Source: UBA10003 sp964365025 (GTDB lineage: Bacteria; Patescibacteriota; Patescibacteriia; Magasanikbacterales; UBA10003). Taken from it: a stretch of 21,006 nucleotides of DNA. Location: the NCBI GenBank assembly GCA_964365025.1, contig CAYIOJ010000012.1, positions 1-21,006 on the forward strand, in the 5' to 3' direction. Of this stretch, positions 12,396-20,100 are shown piece by piece. A program made the translations under genes and the position numbers. Within the stretch, counting starts at the first letter, position 1. The number at the start of each line of letters is the position of its first letter. The notes under the pieces are model-generated. The model was not told the origin of the DNA and did not search any database. It saw only the letters and a list, made by a program, of their open reading frames with translations.

Positions 12396-13037
12396 ATGGG
12401 ACACAAAGTACATCCAAAAATTTTTCGTTTGTCTACTATTCTGGATTTTGACGCCAAATGGTTTTCGCGCAAAAAATACGCGACGCTTTTGCAGCAGGAC
12501 ATGAAATTAAAAGATTTTTTGTTTAAGAATTTGAAAGAGGCCGGTTTGGATTCAGTTCAGATTGAAAGAGGAGCGAATGAAATCACCATTACTCTGCAGG
12601 TGGCCAAGCCAGGTTTGATCATCGGACGCGGCGGCGTCGGGGCGGAAGAATTGCGCAAAAAAATTCAAAAAAAATTCTTCGCTAAAGATAAATTTGCCGT
12701 TAAATTGAACATTCAAGAAGTCAGCCGGCCGAATTTGTCAGCCACGATTGTCGCGCAAAACATGGTCAATGATTTGGAAAAACGCCTGCCCTTCCGCCGC
12801 GTGCTGAAACAAACGATTGAAAGAGTCCGCCGCGCCGGAGCTCTGGGTGTTAAAGTGATGGTGTCGGGCCGTTTGGACGGGGCGGAAATCGCCCGTCGCG
12901 AAAAATTGACCGATGGTAAATTACCCTTGACCAATTTGCGCGCCGATATCAACTATGCCACCGGTATTGCGCAGATGACTTACGGCGTTTTGGGGGTGAA
13001 GATCTGGATTTATCGCGGCGATATTTTTAAGAAATGA
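12396..13037 (+). CDS. rpsC: 30S ribosomal protein S3
   Basis: S3 forms the mRNA entry site. The 213-residue protein begins MGHKVHPKIFRL and holds a KH domain with PGLIIGRGG (about 72-80), followed by RVRRAGALGVKVMVSGRLDGAEIAR. The frame is open upstream inside rplV (to 12330), but homology starts at the ATG at 12396. It lacks a long C-terminal tail. Confidence 0.98.
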   Translation: MGHKVHPKIFRLSTILDFDAKWFSRKKYATLLQQDMKLKDFLFKNLKEAGLDSVQIERGANEITITLQVAKPGLIIGRGGVGAEELRKKIQKKFFAKDKFAVKLNIQEVSRPNLSATIVAQNMVNDLEKRLPFRRVLKQTIERVRRAGALGVKVMVSGRLDGAEIARREKLTDGKLPLTNLRADINYATGIAQMTYGVLGVKIWIYRGDIFKK

Positions 13038-13038
13038 T

Positions 13039-13452
13039 ATGTTGTATCCAAAGAAAGTAAAACACAGAAAATGGCATAAGGGCCGCCGACGCAAAACCGG
13101 CATTTCTACTACCAAAACCACGGTTGATTACGGAGCTTTTGGATTGAAAACTTTGGAACACGGCTGGATTACCGCCAGACAAATTGAATCAGCGCGCCGC
13201 ACCATTACTCATTTTTTCAAAAAAGGCGGTAAACTGTGGATTCGCATTTTTCCGGACAAACCGGTTACCAATCACGGCAATGAAAGTGTTATGGGCAGCG
13301 GCAAGGGCGCGGTGGATCATTTTGTGGCCGCGGTGAAGCCGGGTATCGTTATGTTTGAAGTGGATGGCATTACCGAAGACATTGCCAAAGCCGCCCTTAA
13401 ATTGGCCGGTCATAAATTACCGGTTAAAACAATCGTAGTTAAAGCTATCTAG
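13039..13452 (+). CDS. rplP: 50S ribosomal protein L16
   Basis: L16 helps position A-site tRNA. The 137-residue protein starts MLYPKKVKHRKWHKGRR and has YGAFGLKTLE, ARQIESARR and KLWIRIFPDKPVT. In the normally strict motif (E. coli VRMGKGKG) it reads SVMGSGKG. The Arg that is hydroxylated in E. coli (R81) aligns without a gap to V84 here. Everything else is regular. It starts 1 base after the rpsC stop. Confidence 0.98.
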   Translation: MLYPKKVKHRKWHKGRRRKTGISTTKTTVDYGAFGLKTLEHGWITARQIESARRTITHFFKKGGKLWIRIFPDKPVTNHGNESVMGSGKGAVDHFVAAVKPGIVMFEVDGITEDIAKAALKLAGHKLPVKTIVVKAI

Positions 13453-13453
13453 T

Positions 13454-13639
13454 ATGGTAAAATTTTCTGAATTGAAAAATAAAACCAAAGAAGAAATGAC
13501 AGAAAGGCTAAATGTCTTGCGGGAAACCTTGCGCGAATTTCGTTTTCGGGTGAGCACCGCTGAATTGAAAAATGTTCGGGAAATCAGAAAATTAAAGAAA
13601 GAGGCCGCCCAATTATTAACCGCGCTCAAAGGGCTTTAA
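13454..13639 (+). CDS. rpmC: 50S ribosomal protein L29
   Basis: L29 is a two-helix protein near the tunnel exit, next to L23. The 61-residue product has the expected pattern: FSELKNKTKEEMTERLNVLR, LREFRFRVSTAEL, and NVREIRKLKKEAAQLLTAL. It starts 1 base after the rplP stop and has no Shine-Dalgarno site. Confidence 0.96.
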   Translation: MVKFSELKNKTKEEMTERLNVLRETLREFRFRVSTAELKNVREIRKLKKEAAQLLTALKGL

Positions 13640-13649
13640 TTAATTGAAT

Positions 13650-13898
13650 ATGTCAGAAGTTTCTAAAACAAAAAAACAGCATATTTTTTCCGGAGTGGTG
13701 GTGTCCGCGAAGACCCCCAAAACCATTGTGGTTGAAGTTGAAGAAATGAAAAAACATCCGAAGTATTTGAAGCGATACATCGTCAGTAAAAAATTCAAAG
13801 TGCATTTTGAGGAGGGGTCGTATAAAGAAGGCGATAAGGTGCAATTTGTGGGCTGCCGCCCGATGTCTAAAGATAAAAGATGGCGCGTTAGCAAATAA
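13650..13898 (+). CDS. rpsQ: 30S ribosomal protein S17
   Basis: S17 is an early-binding small-subunit protein with an OB fold. The 82-residue product has FSGVVVSAKTPKTIVVEVE, HPKYLKRYIVSKKFKVHFE and GDKVQFVGCRPMSKDKRW. The ATG at 13650 is used rather than the in-frame TTG at 13644, because the T-before-start pattern supports it and the TTG adds only two residues. Confidence 0.97.
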   Translation: MSEVSKTKKQHIFSGVVVSAKTPKTIVVEVEEMKKHPKYLKRYIVSKKFKVHFEEGSYKEGDKVQFVGCRPMSKDKRWRVSK

Positions 13899-13903
13899 AT
13901 GGT

Positions 13904-14275
13904 ATGATTCAACACAGGACAATGTTAAATTCAGCGGATAATACCGGAGCCAAACAGCTCCAATGTATTCGCGTTTTGGGCGGATATCGCAAGCACTACG
14001 CCCGCTTGGGAGATATTTTTACCGCGGTGGTTAAAAAAGCCGAGCCTTATGGTATGGTGAAAAAGAGCGAAGTGGTCACGGCGGTGTTGGTGCGCGCGCG
14101 TCGAACAGTGGGCCGGCCGGACGGCACCTACATTCGTTTTGACGAAAATGCCGCGGTAATTATTGACAAAAAAAACAAAGAGCCAAAGGGTACACGCATT
14201 TTTGGGCCGGTGGCTCGCGAATTGCGCGATTTGGGATTTACTAAAATAATTTCTTTGGCCCCTGAAGTGCTGTAA
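13904..14275 (+). CDS. rplN: 50S ribosomal protein L14
   Basis: L14 lies at the subunit interface and binds L19 and the silencing factor RsfS in other bacteria. The 123-residue product is standard: MIQHRTMLNSADNTGAK, CIRVLGGYRK, IRFDENAAVIID and GTRIFGPVARELR. The gap to rpsQ is 5 bases. Confidence 0.98.
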   Translation: MIQHRTMLNSADNTGAKQLQCIRVLGGYRKHYARLGDIFTAVVKKAEPYGMVKKSEVVTAVLVRARRTVGRPDGTYIRFDENAAVIIDKKNKEPKGTRIFGPVARELRDLGFTKIISLAPEVL

Positions 14276-14279
14276 TCAT

Positions 14280-14585
14280 ATGAAATTAAAAACCGGAGAC
14301 AAAGTATTTGTTTTAACAGGCAAAGATAAGGGTAAAACCGGAAAAATAATCCAGGTGTTTCCGAAATTGGATAAAATCGTGGTGGAGGGGGTCAATGTTT
14401 TTAAAAAGCATGCCAAACCCAATAAATCAGGCCAGAAGGGCCAGGTGATTGAGCTGTCCGCGCCATTGCACGTGTCCAAAGTGATGTTTTATTGCGCCCG
14501 TTGCGAAAAGCCGGTACGCTTAGGCGCCAAAGTCGTGGCGGATAAAAAAGAAAGAATTTGCAATAAATGCAAAGAAGTTGTATGA
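14280..14585 (+). CDS. rplX: 50S ribosomal protein L24, zinc-ribbon form
   Basis: L24 starts 50S assembly. The 101-residue product has an N-terminal KOW motif (KTGDKVFVLTGKDKGKTGKI) and GVNVFKKHAKP. Its C-terminal part carries two CxxC pairs (CARC near 72-75 and CNKC near 94-97), suggesting zinc binding. Its TGA overlaps the rplE start (ATGA), implying translational coupling. Confidence 0.97.
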   Translation: MKLKTGDKVFVLTGKDKGKTGKIIQVFPKLDKIVVEGVNVFKKHAKPNKSGQKGQVIELSAPLHVSKVMFYCARCEKPVRLGAKVVADKKERICNKCKEVV

Positions 14586-15118
14586 ACTTAAAAGAACATT
14601 ATCAAAAAAATGTCGTGTTGCAATTGATGAAAGAGGGCGGCTATAAAAATATCAACGCCGTGCCGAAAATAGTCAAGGTGGCGGTTCATGTTGGCTTTGG
14701 CAAAATCAGCAATGAGCCAAAGATCAAAGAAATTATTGAAGCGAATTTGAAAAGAATCACCGGACAAAAGCCGGTTTTGACCGCGGCTAAAAAATCAATT
14801 TCCAATTTTAAAGTCCGCGCCGGCCAGATTATCGGCGCCAAAGTGACTTTGCGGGGAGCGCGGATGTATGATTTTTTAACCAAACTGATTAATATCACTT
14901 TGCCGCGCGTCAGGGATTTCCGCGGCCTGCCGATGAAGTCGCTGGATCATCAGGGTAATTTGACCATTGGTTTTAAAGAACACATCGCTTTTCCGGAAAT
15001 TCGTTCCGATGAAGTGGAGAGACTGCACGGGCTGGAAATCACCGTGGTGAGCAACGCCAAAAATTGCGAGACGGCGGAACACTTATTCAAACTATTAGGT
15101 TTTCCTTTTAGCAAATAA
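14582..15118 (+). CDS. rplE: 50S ribosomal protein L5
   Basis: L5 binds 5S rRNA and P-site tRNA. The 178-residue product has the usual order: NAVPKIVKVAVHVGFG, LKRITGQKPVLTAAKKSI, RGARMYDFLTKL, LPRVRDFRGL and KEHIAFPEI. The ATG at 14582 overlaps the rplX stop by ATGA, and the upstream TTG-type frame start is rejected. A 7-bp hairpin (15117-15123 with 15129-15135) straddles its stop codon. Confidence 0.98.
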   Translation: MNLKEHYQKNVVLQLMKEGGYKNINAVPKIVKVAVHVGFGKISNEPKIKEIIEANLKRITGQKPVLTAAKKSISNFKVRAGQIIGAKVTLRGARMYDFLTKLINITLPRVRDFRGLPMKSLDHQGNLTIGFKEHIAFPEIRSDEVERLHGLEITVVSNAKNCETAEHLFKLLGFPFSK

Positions 15119-15135
15119 AGGGCACTAAGCCCTTT
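15117..15135 (+). other. Hairpin at the rplE stop
   Basis: AAAGGGC (15117-15123) pairs with GCCCTTT (15129-15135) around a 5-base loop. The T-run is only three bases, so it is a weak terminator at best. It sits immediately before the repeat element and may belong to it. Confidence 0.4.
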
Positions 15136-15137
15136 GA

Positions 15138-15201
15138 TATCTGCGCTCGCTCGGAAGAGCAAATAAATTTGCTCTTCCCTCGCTCGCTTGATAATAATTT
15201 T
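15138..15201 (+). repeat. Palindromic repeat element, copy A
   Basis: Conserved flanks TATCTGCGCTCGCTCGG and CTCGCTCGCTTGATAATAA bracket a perfect stem (GGAAGAGCAAAT with ATTTGCTCTTCC). The same flanks occur inverted at 20941-21006 with a different stem sequence that still pairs. It fills the gap between rplE and rpsN, and its T-rich end runs to 3 bases before the rpsN ATG. Confidence 0.8.
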
Positions 15202-15203
15202 AT

Positions 15204-15389
15204 ATGGCTACTGAAGCGCAAATCAGCAAATCATCCAAAAAACCTAAATTCAGCACCAGAGTAGTGCGGCGCTGTTGGCGCTGCGGCCGCAAGCGCGGCT
15301 ATATGAGGGATTTTGAAATGTGCCGCATTTGTTTTAGAGAATTGGCTAATCGCGGGGAATTACCCGGCGTGAGAAAGGCCAGCTGGTAA
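15204..15389 (+). CDS. rpsN: 30S ribosomal protein S14, zinc type
   Basis: S14 completes the 30S head. This is the short zinc (type Z) form, 61 residues, with CWRCGRKRGYMRDFEMCRIC carrying both CxxC pairs and FRELANRGELPGVRKASW at the end. The N-terminal 12 or so residues (MATEAQISKSSK) are slightly longer than in the typical 61-residue Z form core. The preceding repeat abuts the start. Confidence 0.97.
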   Translation: MATEAQISKSSKKPKFSTRVVRRCWRCGRKRGYMRDFEMCRICFRELANRGELPGVRKASW

Positions 15390-15400
15390 AAAATACGCTT

Positions 15401-15790
15401 ATGTTCAACGATCCAATTTCCGACATGTTAACAAGAATTCGCAACGGCCTCTTAGCCAGAAAAAAAGAGGTGGCGGTGCCTTTTTCCAAAATAAAAATGG
15501 GTATTGCTGAAATTCTGGCCAAAGAAGGTCTGGTTCTTAAAGTTGAAAAAACCGAAACATTCCCGGAAGATCTTAAGATTGAATTGAAATATATCAATAA
15601 AGAACCGGCCATTACCAGCTTGAAACGAGTGAGCGTGCCCAGCCGCCGGATCTACGTGGATAAGGATCATCTGCCCAAAGTCAGAAATAATCTGGGTGTT
15701 GCCATCCTTTCTACTTCACATGGTCTCATGACCAACAAAGAAGCCGGACAGAAAAAAATCGGCGGCGAATTATTGTGTGAAATTTATTAA
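15401..15790 (+). CDS. rpsH: 30S ribosomal protein S8
   Basis: S8 binds the central domain of 16S rRNA and in E. coli represses the spc operon by binding the rplX-rplE junction. The 129-residue product has DPISDMLTRIRNG at the start and the signature STSHGLMTNKEAGQKKIGGE near the end, where E. coli reads [20 protein letters not shown]. The gap to rpsN is 11 bases. Confidence 0.98.
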   Translation: MFNDPISDMLTRIRNGLLARKKEVAVPFSKIKMGIAEILAKEGLVLKVEKTETFPEDLKIELKYINKEPAITSLKRVSVPSRRIYVDKDHLPKVRNNLGVAILSTSHGLMTNKEAGQKKIGGELLCEIY

Positions 15791-15795
15791 AAATT

Positions 15796-16344
15796 ATGTC
15801 TAGAATCGGTAAACAACCCATTAATCTCCCAACCGGCGTAAGCGCTGAATTGAAAGAAAACGCGGTGTCTATTAAAGGGCCGAAAGGAGCTTTGGAAATT
15901 AAATTGCATCCTCATGTGAAAGTGACCCAAGAGGGCGCTGATTTAAAAGTGGCTGTTTTAGACCCGGAAGAAACCAACGACCGCGCTCTGTGGGGGCTGT
16001 TTGGCAGTTTGCTACAAAATATGGTTGAGGGTGTGACCAAGGGGTTTGAAAAAAGGTTGGAAATGAGCGGCATTGGTTTTAAATCAGAGGTTAAAGGCAA
16101 AAATTTAGTTTTGCACATTGGTTATTCGCATCCGGTTAATTTTGCCGTGCCGGTCGGGGTGGAAATTTCAATGGATAAGGATATAATTGTGGTCAAGGGA
16201 ATTGACAAGGGGCTCGTTGGTGAAACAGCCGCGCGCATCCGAGCTTTAAAAAAACCGGAGCCATATCAGGGCAAAGGTATCAAGTATGTTGGTGAAATTA
16301 TCAGACGCAAAGCCGGTAAAGCCGCCACCAAGGCCGCGGCTTAA
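15796..16344 (+). CDS. rplF: 50S ribosomal protein L6
   Basis: L6 lies near the factor-binding site of the 50S subunit. The 182-residue product has MSRIGKQPINLP, LWGLFGSLLQNMVEGVTKGF, the second repeat domain, and the signature PEPYQGKGIKYVGEIIRRKAG. It ends in a short Ala/Lys tail. Confidence 0.98.
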   Translation: MSRIGKQPINLPTGVSAELKENAVSIKGPKGALEIKLHPHVKVTQEGADLKVAVLDPEETNDRALWGLFGSLLQNMVEGVTKGFEKRLEMSGIGFKSEVKGKNLVLHIGYSHPVNFAVPVGVEISMDKDIIVVKGIDKGLVGETAARIRALKKPEPYQGKGIKYVGEIIRRKAGKAATKAAA

Positions 16345-16355
16345 TATTCATTAGT

Positions 16356-16727
16356 ATGAAAAGTTTTGAAAAAATTAAAGTTCAAGCCAGAAAGACCAGG
16401 CATGCCAGAGTGCGCGCCAAAGTTGCCGGTACGGAAAAGAAACCGCGCCTGTGCGTTTATCGCAGTTTGAAAAATGTGTTTGCTCAACTGATCAATGATG
16501 ATACCGGAAAAACAATCATCGGCGTGAATACCAGAGGATTAAAGATTGGCGAAGGCAATACTTTAAAAGGCAAAGAGGCTTTGGCTTTTGAGGCCGGTAA
16601 AATTATTGCCAAAGCGGCTTTGGCCAAAGGCGTTAAAGAAATTTGTTTTGACCGCGGCGGTTATTTGTATCATGGACGTGTTAAAGCCGTGGCTGAAGGC
16701 GCCCGCGTCGGCGGTTTGAAATTTTAA
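16356..16727 (+). CDS. rplR: 50S ribosomal protein L18
   Basis: L18 binds 5S rRNA together with L5. The 123-residue product has RKTRHARVRAKVAGT, PRLCVYRSLKNVFAQLIND and the conserved end FDRGGYLYHGRVKAVAEGAR. The length is standard. Confidence 0.98.
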   Translation: MKSFEKIKVQARKTRHARVRAKVAGTEKKPRLCVYRSLKNVFAQLINDDTGKTIIGVNTRGLKIGEGNTLKGKEALAFEAGKIIAKAALAKGVKEICFDRGGYLYHGRVKAVAEGARVGGLKF

Positions 16728-16735
16728 TATTTATT

Positions 16736-17236
16736 ATGCAACCACAAAGACAGTCAGGCCGAGGCGGCCGGCGCGGCGGCGAAGACCGCGAATTTAATCA
16801 GGAAATTTTGGATTTGGCGCGCGTGACCCGCGTGACTAAAGGCGGCAAGAGGATGAATTTTCGCGCTTGTGTTATAATAGGAGATAAGAAAGGCCGGGTG
16901 GGATATGGCGTGGCTAAGGGCGCGGATGTGGCTATGTCCGTGGAAAAAGCCGTGCGTCAGGCGAAGAAACGGGTTTTCACCGTGCCGCTTTTTCATGAAA
17001 CGGTTCCACATCGGGTGGATGCCAAATTTGGCGCCGCGGAGATAATGTTGAAACCGGCTCCGCAGGGTTCGGGTATTATTGCCGGAGGCGCAGTGCGCGT
17101 GGTTTTGGAAATGGCTGGCGTGCCGAACGTGGTGAGCAAGATTTTCGGTTCCAATAATAAAATCAATAATGTCAAAGCGACTTTTGAGGCCTTGAAAAAA
17201 TTAAAGACGAGAAAATATGTCGTTAAAACTGCATAA
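16736..17236 (+). CDS. rpsE: 30S ribosomal protein S5
   Basis: S5 acts in decoding fidelity and mRNA unwinding. The 166-residue product has a Gly/Arg-rich start, then LARVTRVTKGGKRMNFRACV, VGYGVAKGADV and the C-terminal PAPQGSGIIAGGAVRVVLE. Its end overlaps rplO by 20 bases, with no rpmD between them. Confidence 0.98.
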   Translation: MQPQRQSGRGGRRGGEDREFNQEILDLARVTRVTKGGKRMNFRACVIIGDKKGRVGYGVAKGADVAMSVEKAVRQAKKRVFTVPLFHETVPHRVDAKFGAAEIMLKPAPQGSGIIAGGAVRVVLEMAGVPNVVSKIFGSNNKINNVKATFEALKKLKTRKYVVKTA

Positions 17237-17657
17237 TTTAAAACCGTCAGCCGGATCCAGACGCAAACCAAAACGGCTCGGCCGCGGTGACTCCGCCGGC
17301 CAGGGTTCTTATAGCGGCAAGGGGCAAAAAGGCCAGAAGGCCAGAAGCGGCGGCAAAAACAAATTGGCGCGCAAGGGCTTGCGCAATTTGTTGATGTCTT
17401 CTCCCAAATTGCGCGGTTTTAAGAGCTTTCATCCCAAGGCCGTAGTTTTGAATTTGGAAGTTTTGGAAAAGCATTTTAATGATGGGGATAAAGTTAGCAT
17501 TGCTTCTTTAAAAGAAAAAGGATTAGTGAGCGTTCGGGCGGAAAATGTAAAAATTTTAGGCGACGGCGAATTGACTAAAAAGTTGAACATTGAGAGTCTG
17601 CCGGTTTCCGGTTCGGCCAAAGCCAAGATTGAGGCTAGGGGCGGGAGCGTGAAGTAA
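17217..17657 (+). CDS. rplO: 50S ribosomal protein L15
   Basis: L15 is a late-assembly protein reaching into the 50S core. The 146-residue product begins MSLKLHNLKPSAGSRRK and has the Gly-rich RLGRGDSAGQGSYSGKGQKG. The canonical start lies inside rpsE (20-base overlap, different frame), which implies tight translational coupling. The L30 gene normally found here is absent. Confidence 0.98.
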   Translation: MSLKLHNLKPSAGSRRKPKRLGRGDSAGQGSYSGKGQKGQKARSGGKNKLARKGLRNLLMSSPKLRGFKSFHPKAVVLNLEVLEKHFNDGDKVSIASLKEKGLVSVRAENVKILGDGELTKKLNIESLPVSGSAKAKIEARGGSVK

Positions 17658-17664
17658 AATTTGT

Positions 17665-18939
17665 ATGTTAGAAAAACTTTCACAAATCTGGAAGATTAAG
17701 GACTTGCGCCAGAGCATTATTTTTGTTCTCATCATGCTAGTAATCTTTCGTTTGGCGGCGCATATTCCGGTGCCCGGAGTGGATGTGCTGGCGTTACGCA
17801 AATTTTTTCAATCTAATCAAATTTTAGGACTCATGAATATCTTTTCCGGCGGAACAATGGAAAATTTTTCCGTCATCATGCTTGGCGTGGCCCCCTATAT
17901 TACCGCTTCCATTATTTTTCAGCTTCTGGCTATGATTGTGCCGAGCTTGGAAGAAATGTCCAAAGAAGGCGAGGCCGGACAGCGCCGTCTTAATCAATTC
18001 ACTCGTTGGCTCACCGTGCCTTTGGCATTTTTACAATCTTACGGCATGATTATGCTCTTGAAGCAATCGGCGCGCGGTATTGTGGGCGAAATGGATTTGT
18101 TTCGCCTGATCACCACCATGGTGACAATTACCGCTGGTACGGTTTTTTTAATGTGGATTGGAGAGTTAATTTCAGAAAAAAATATTGGCAATGGCATTTC
18201 TCTTCTGATTTTCGCCGGCATTGTTTCAGCCCTACCCGGCAAGGTCCAGCAGATGTTTGTTACTTTTGACAGCAGTCAGCTGGCGCAGATGGTAATTTTT
18301 GCCCTGGTGGCCATTGTCACTATTGTTGGCGTGGTGTTTGTGACCGAGGGTCAGCGCAACATTCCCGTGTCTTATGCCCGGCAGGTGCGCGGCAGTCATG
18401 TTTTTGGCGGGCAAACCACGCACTTGCCCTTGCGCGTGAATATGGCTGGCGTGATTCCGATTATCTTTGCCATTTCCATAATTTTGTTTCCTTCAATGGT
18501 CGCTCAATTTTTTATGCGCGCCAGAACCCCATGGATTGCTGACTCGGCGCAATGGATCATTACTTTATTTAATAATCAAATTTTTTACGGAGCGCTGTAT
18601 TTTATTCTGGTAGTGGCTTTTACTTTTTTCTACACCGCCGTTATTTTCCATCCGCAAAAAATCGCCGAGAATTTGCAAAAACAAGGCGGGTTTATTCCGG
18701 GCATCCGGCCCGGGCGTCTCACTGCCGAGTATCTTCAATATACCATCAATCGTATTCTTTTGGCCGGCGCCATCTTTTTGGGTTTGATTGCTGTTTTACC
18801 ATTGACTATGAGTGGTGTAACAGGCACAAGTTCTTTGGTAGTTGGCGGAACTTCTCTTCTTATCGTAGTGTCGGTGGTTATTGAAACAGTGCGACAAATT
18901 GAATCCCAATTGACAATGCGTGAATACGAGGGATTTTAA
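17665..18939 (+). CDS. secY: Preprotein translocase subunit SecY
   Basis: SecY forms the channel for protein export and membrane insertion. The 424-residue product has the expected ten hydrophobic segments. Family blocks are RLAAHIPVPGVD in the first part, APYITASIIFQLL, NGISLLIFAGIV, and the cytoplasmic loop GGFIPGIRPG before TAEYLQYTINR. It lies 7 bases after rplO, the usual spc order. No partner secE or secG is in the window. Confidence 0.99.
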   Translation: MLEKLSQIWKIKDLRQSIIFVLIMLVIFRLAAHIPVPGVDVLALRKFFQSNQILGLMNIFSGGTMENFSVIMLGVAPYITASIIFQLLAMIVPSLEEMSKEGEAGQRRLNQFTRWLTVPLAFLQSYGMIMLLKQSARGIVGEMDLFRLITTMVTITAGTVFLMWIGELISEKNIGNGISLLIFAGIVSALPGKVQQMFVTFDSSQLAQMVIFALVAIVTIVGVVFVTEGQRNIPVSYARQVRGSHVFGGQTTHLPLRVNMAGVIPIIFAISIILFPSMVAQFFMRARTPWIADSAQWIITLFNNQIFYGALYFILVVAFTFFYTAVIFHPQKIAENLQKQGGFIPGIRPGRLTAEYLQYTINRILLAGAIFLGLIAVLPLTMSGVTGTSSLVVGGTSLLIVVSVVIETVRQIESQLTMREYEGF

Positions 18940-18950
18940 AAATTTAATGT

Positions 18951-19613
18951 ATGGCCAATAAAATATTTGTTTTTATGGGGCCGCCGGGTTCTGGCAAGGG
19001 CACTCAAGCAAAGTGTTTGAGCGCTTTTTTAAATTTTAAGCATATTTCCAGCGGGGATTTGGTGCGTAGAATGTTGGCCGGCGGTTCAACAGACTTGGAA
19101 GAAAAAAAAGAAGCGGAAAAAAGCCGTCAAGGACTTTTGGTAGCCGATTGGCTTATTTATCGTCTGGTTTTTAAAGAAATTGAAAAAAATCTTCAAGTCG
19201 GTCACGGAGTAATTTTAGACGGTGTGATTAGAAATTTAGAACAGGCCAAAGAATTTTTTAAATTTTTCACTGAAAAAAAATGGTTGGAAGAAGTAAAAGT
19301 GGTTTGGATTTCTTTGTCTGATAAAGACGCGATGGAACGACTGACTAAACGCCGAGTTTGCGTAAAATGCAGTGAAATTGTCGCTTATTTGCCGGAAACA
19401 AAAGATTTATCTGTTTGTCCAAAGTGCGGCGGTGAATTGGTTATTAGGCAGGATGATAATGTTGAGACCTTGACCAAGCGATTGGAAATACAAGGTACTG
19501 CGGCTCAACAGCCGATTTTGGAATTTTTCCGCGCGAGCAAAGTGCCGGTGGTAGAGGTGGACGGTCGGCCGGCGATTGATCAGGTGTTTGAAAATATAAA
19601 ACAAGTGGTTTAA
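18951..19613 (+). CDS. adk: Adenylate kinase, zinc LID form
   Basis: The enzyme interconverts ATP plus AMP and two ADP. The 220-residue protein has the P-loop GPPGSGKGT (10-18), the AMP-site SSGDLVRR (33-40), and a LID with CVKC (137-140) and CPKC (156-159) that should bind zinc. RQDDN (166-170) and R177 follow. The normally conserved LDGFPR reads LDGVIR (89-94), with Arg kept but Phe-Pro replaced. It is the last gene of the operon, ahead of a terminator overlapping its stop. Confidence 0.97.
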   Translation: MANKIFVFMGPPGSGKGTQAKCLSAFLNFKHISSGDLVRRMLAGGSTDLEEKKEAEKSRQGLLVADWLIYRLVFKEIEKNLQVGHGVILDGVIRNLEQAKEFFKFFTEKKWLEEVKVVWISLSDKDAMERLTKRRVCVKCSEIVAYLPETKDLSVCPKCGGELVIRQDDNVETLTKRLEIQGTAAQQPILEFFRASKVPVVEVDGRPAIDQVFENIKQVV

Positions 19614-19641
19614 AAAAGGGTCTCGTTCAGAGGCCTTTTTT
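19612..19641. terminator. Bidirectional terminator between adk and the convergent gene
   Basis: AAAAAAGG (19612-19619) pairs with CCTTTTTT (19634-19641), then a small internal loop and TCT/AGA pair around CGTTC. The A-run and T-run provide a U-tract in either direction. The stem includes the adk stop on one side and the stop region of the minus-strand gene on the other. Confidence 0.8.
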
Positions 19642-20100
19642 AGTCCAGTTTTTAAAAGTGAGAAGCATTTCCTTTAACCAATTTATTAACGGTTTGAAGT
19701 AGGCGATATTAAGAAGACCCAAGGCCACGATAATCACAGCGTCATAGCTTTGTCGCACCCAATAGGCATCTTCAAGTCGAAACCACATGGCAAATTCATC
19801 TGTGGCAAGCCCAAGTCCAATGCCGTAAAACCAAGCGACCCAATGAAAAATTTTAGAATCTGGCGCCGGATGTTTGATAAGCAAATACAGGCCAACTCCG
19901 GCGAGTATAAAAAAGCCATAGGCAAAATGGTGGATATGCACGCCTTTGATAGTGATAAACAGATCAGGAGCCAAATGACCAAGCACTAAATAGACATAAA
20001 GGCGGGACAAAAAGAAAATAGAAAGAAACGCCGAGATAATAATGGCTATCAATTTTTTTGTAGTTGGTGATTGATGAATTAACGGTTCAAGCGCTTGCAT
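19627..20100 (-). CDS. Conserved integral membrane protein of unknown function
   Basis: The product is 157 residues from the ATG at 20100, with hydrophobic segments near 17-40, 57-76, 84-103 and 119-138. Two motifs stand out: GVHIHHFAYG (53-62) and ATDEFAMWFRLEDAYW (99-114). The His and acidic residues are placed so that they could bind a metal. I recall similar HIHH / DEFALW membrane proteins in other bacteria without an assigned role, but cannot verify it. A TTG at 20154 would extend the frame by 18 residues and overlap map. The ATG with a preceding T fits the local rule better. It converges on adk and diverges from map. Confidence 0.75.
   Translation of the reverse strand: MQALEPLIHQSPTTKKLIAIIISAFLSIFFLSRLYVYLVLGHLAPDLFITIKGVHIHHFAYGFFILAGVGLYLLIKHPAPDSKIFHWVAWFYGIGLGLATDEFAMWFRLEDAYWVRQSYDAVIIVALGLLNIAYFKPLINWLKEMLLTFKNWTKKGL

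Noticed and set aside
16873..16878. Perfect extended -10 element (TGTTATAAT) inside rpsE
   Set aside because: The bases encode the conserved Val-Ile-Ile of S5 and there is no -35 at the right distance; probably chance.
18910..18942. TTGACA before adk as an internal promoter
   Set aside because: No -10 match at 16-18 bases; the nearest A/T-rich hexamers lie too far away, and the -35 encodes conserved SecY residues.
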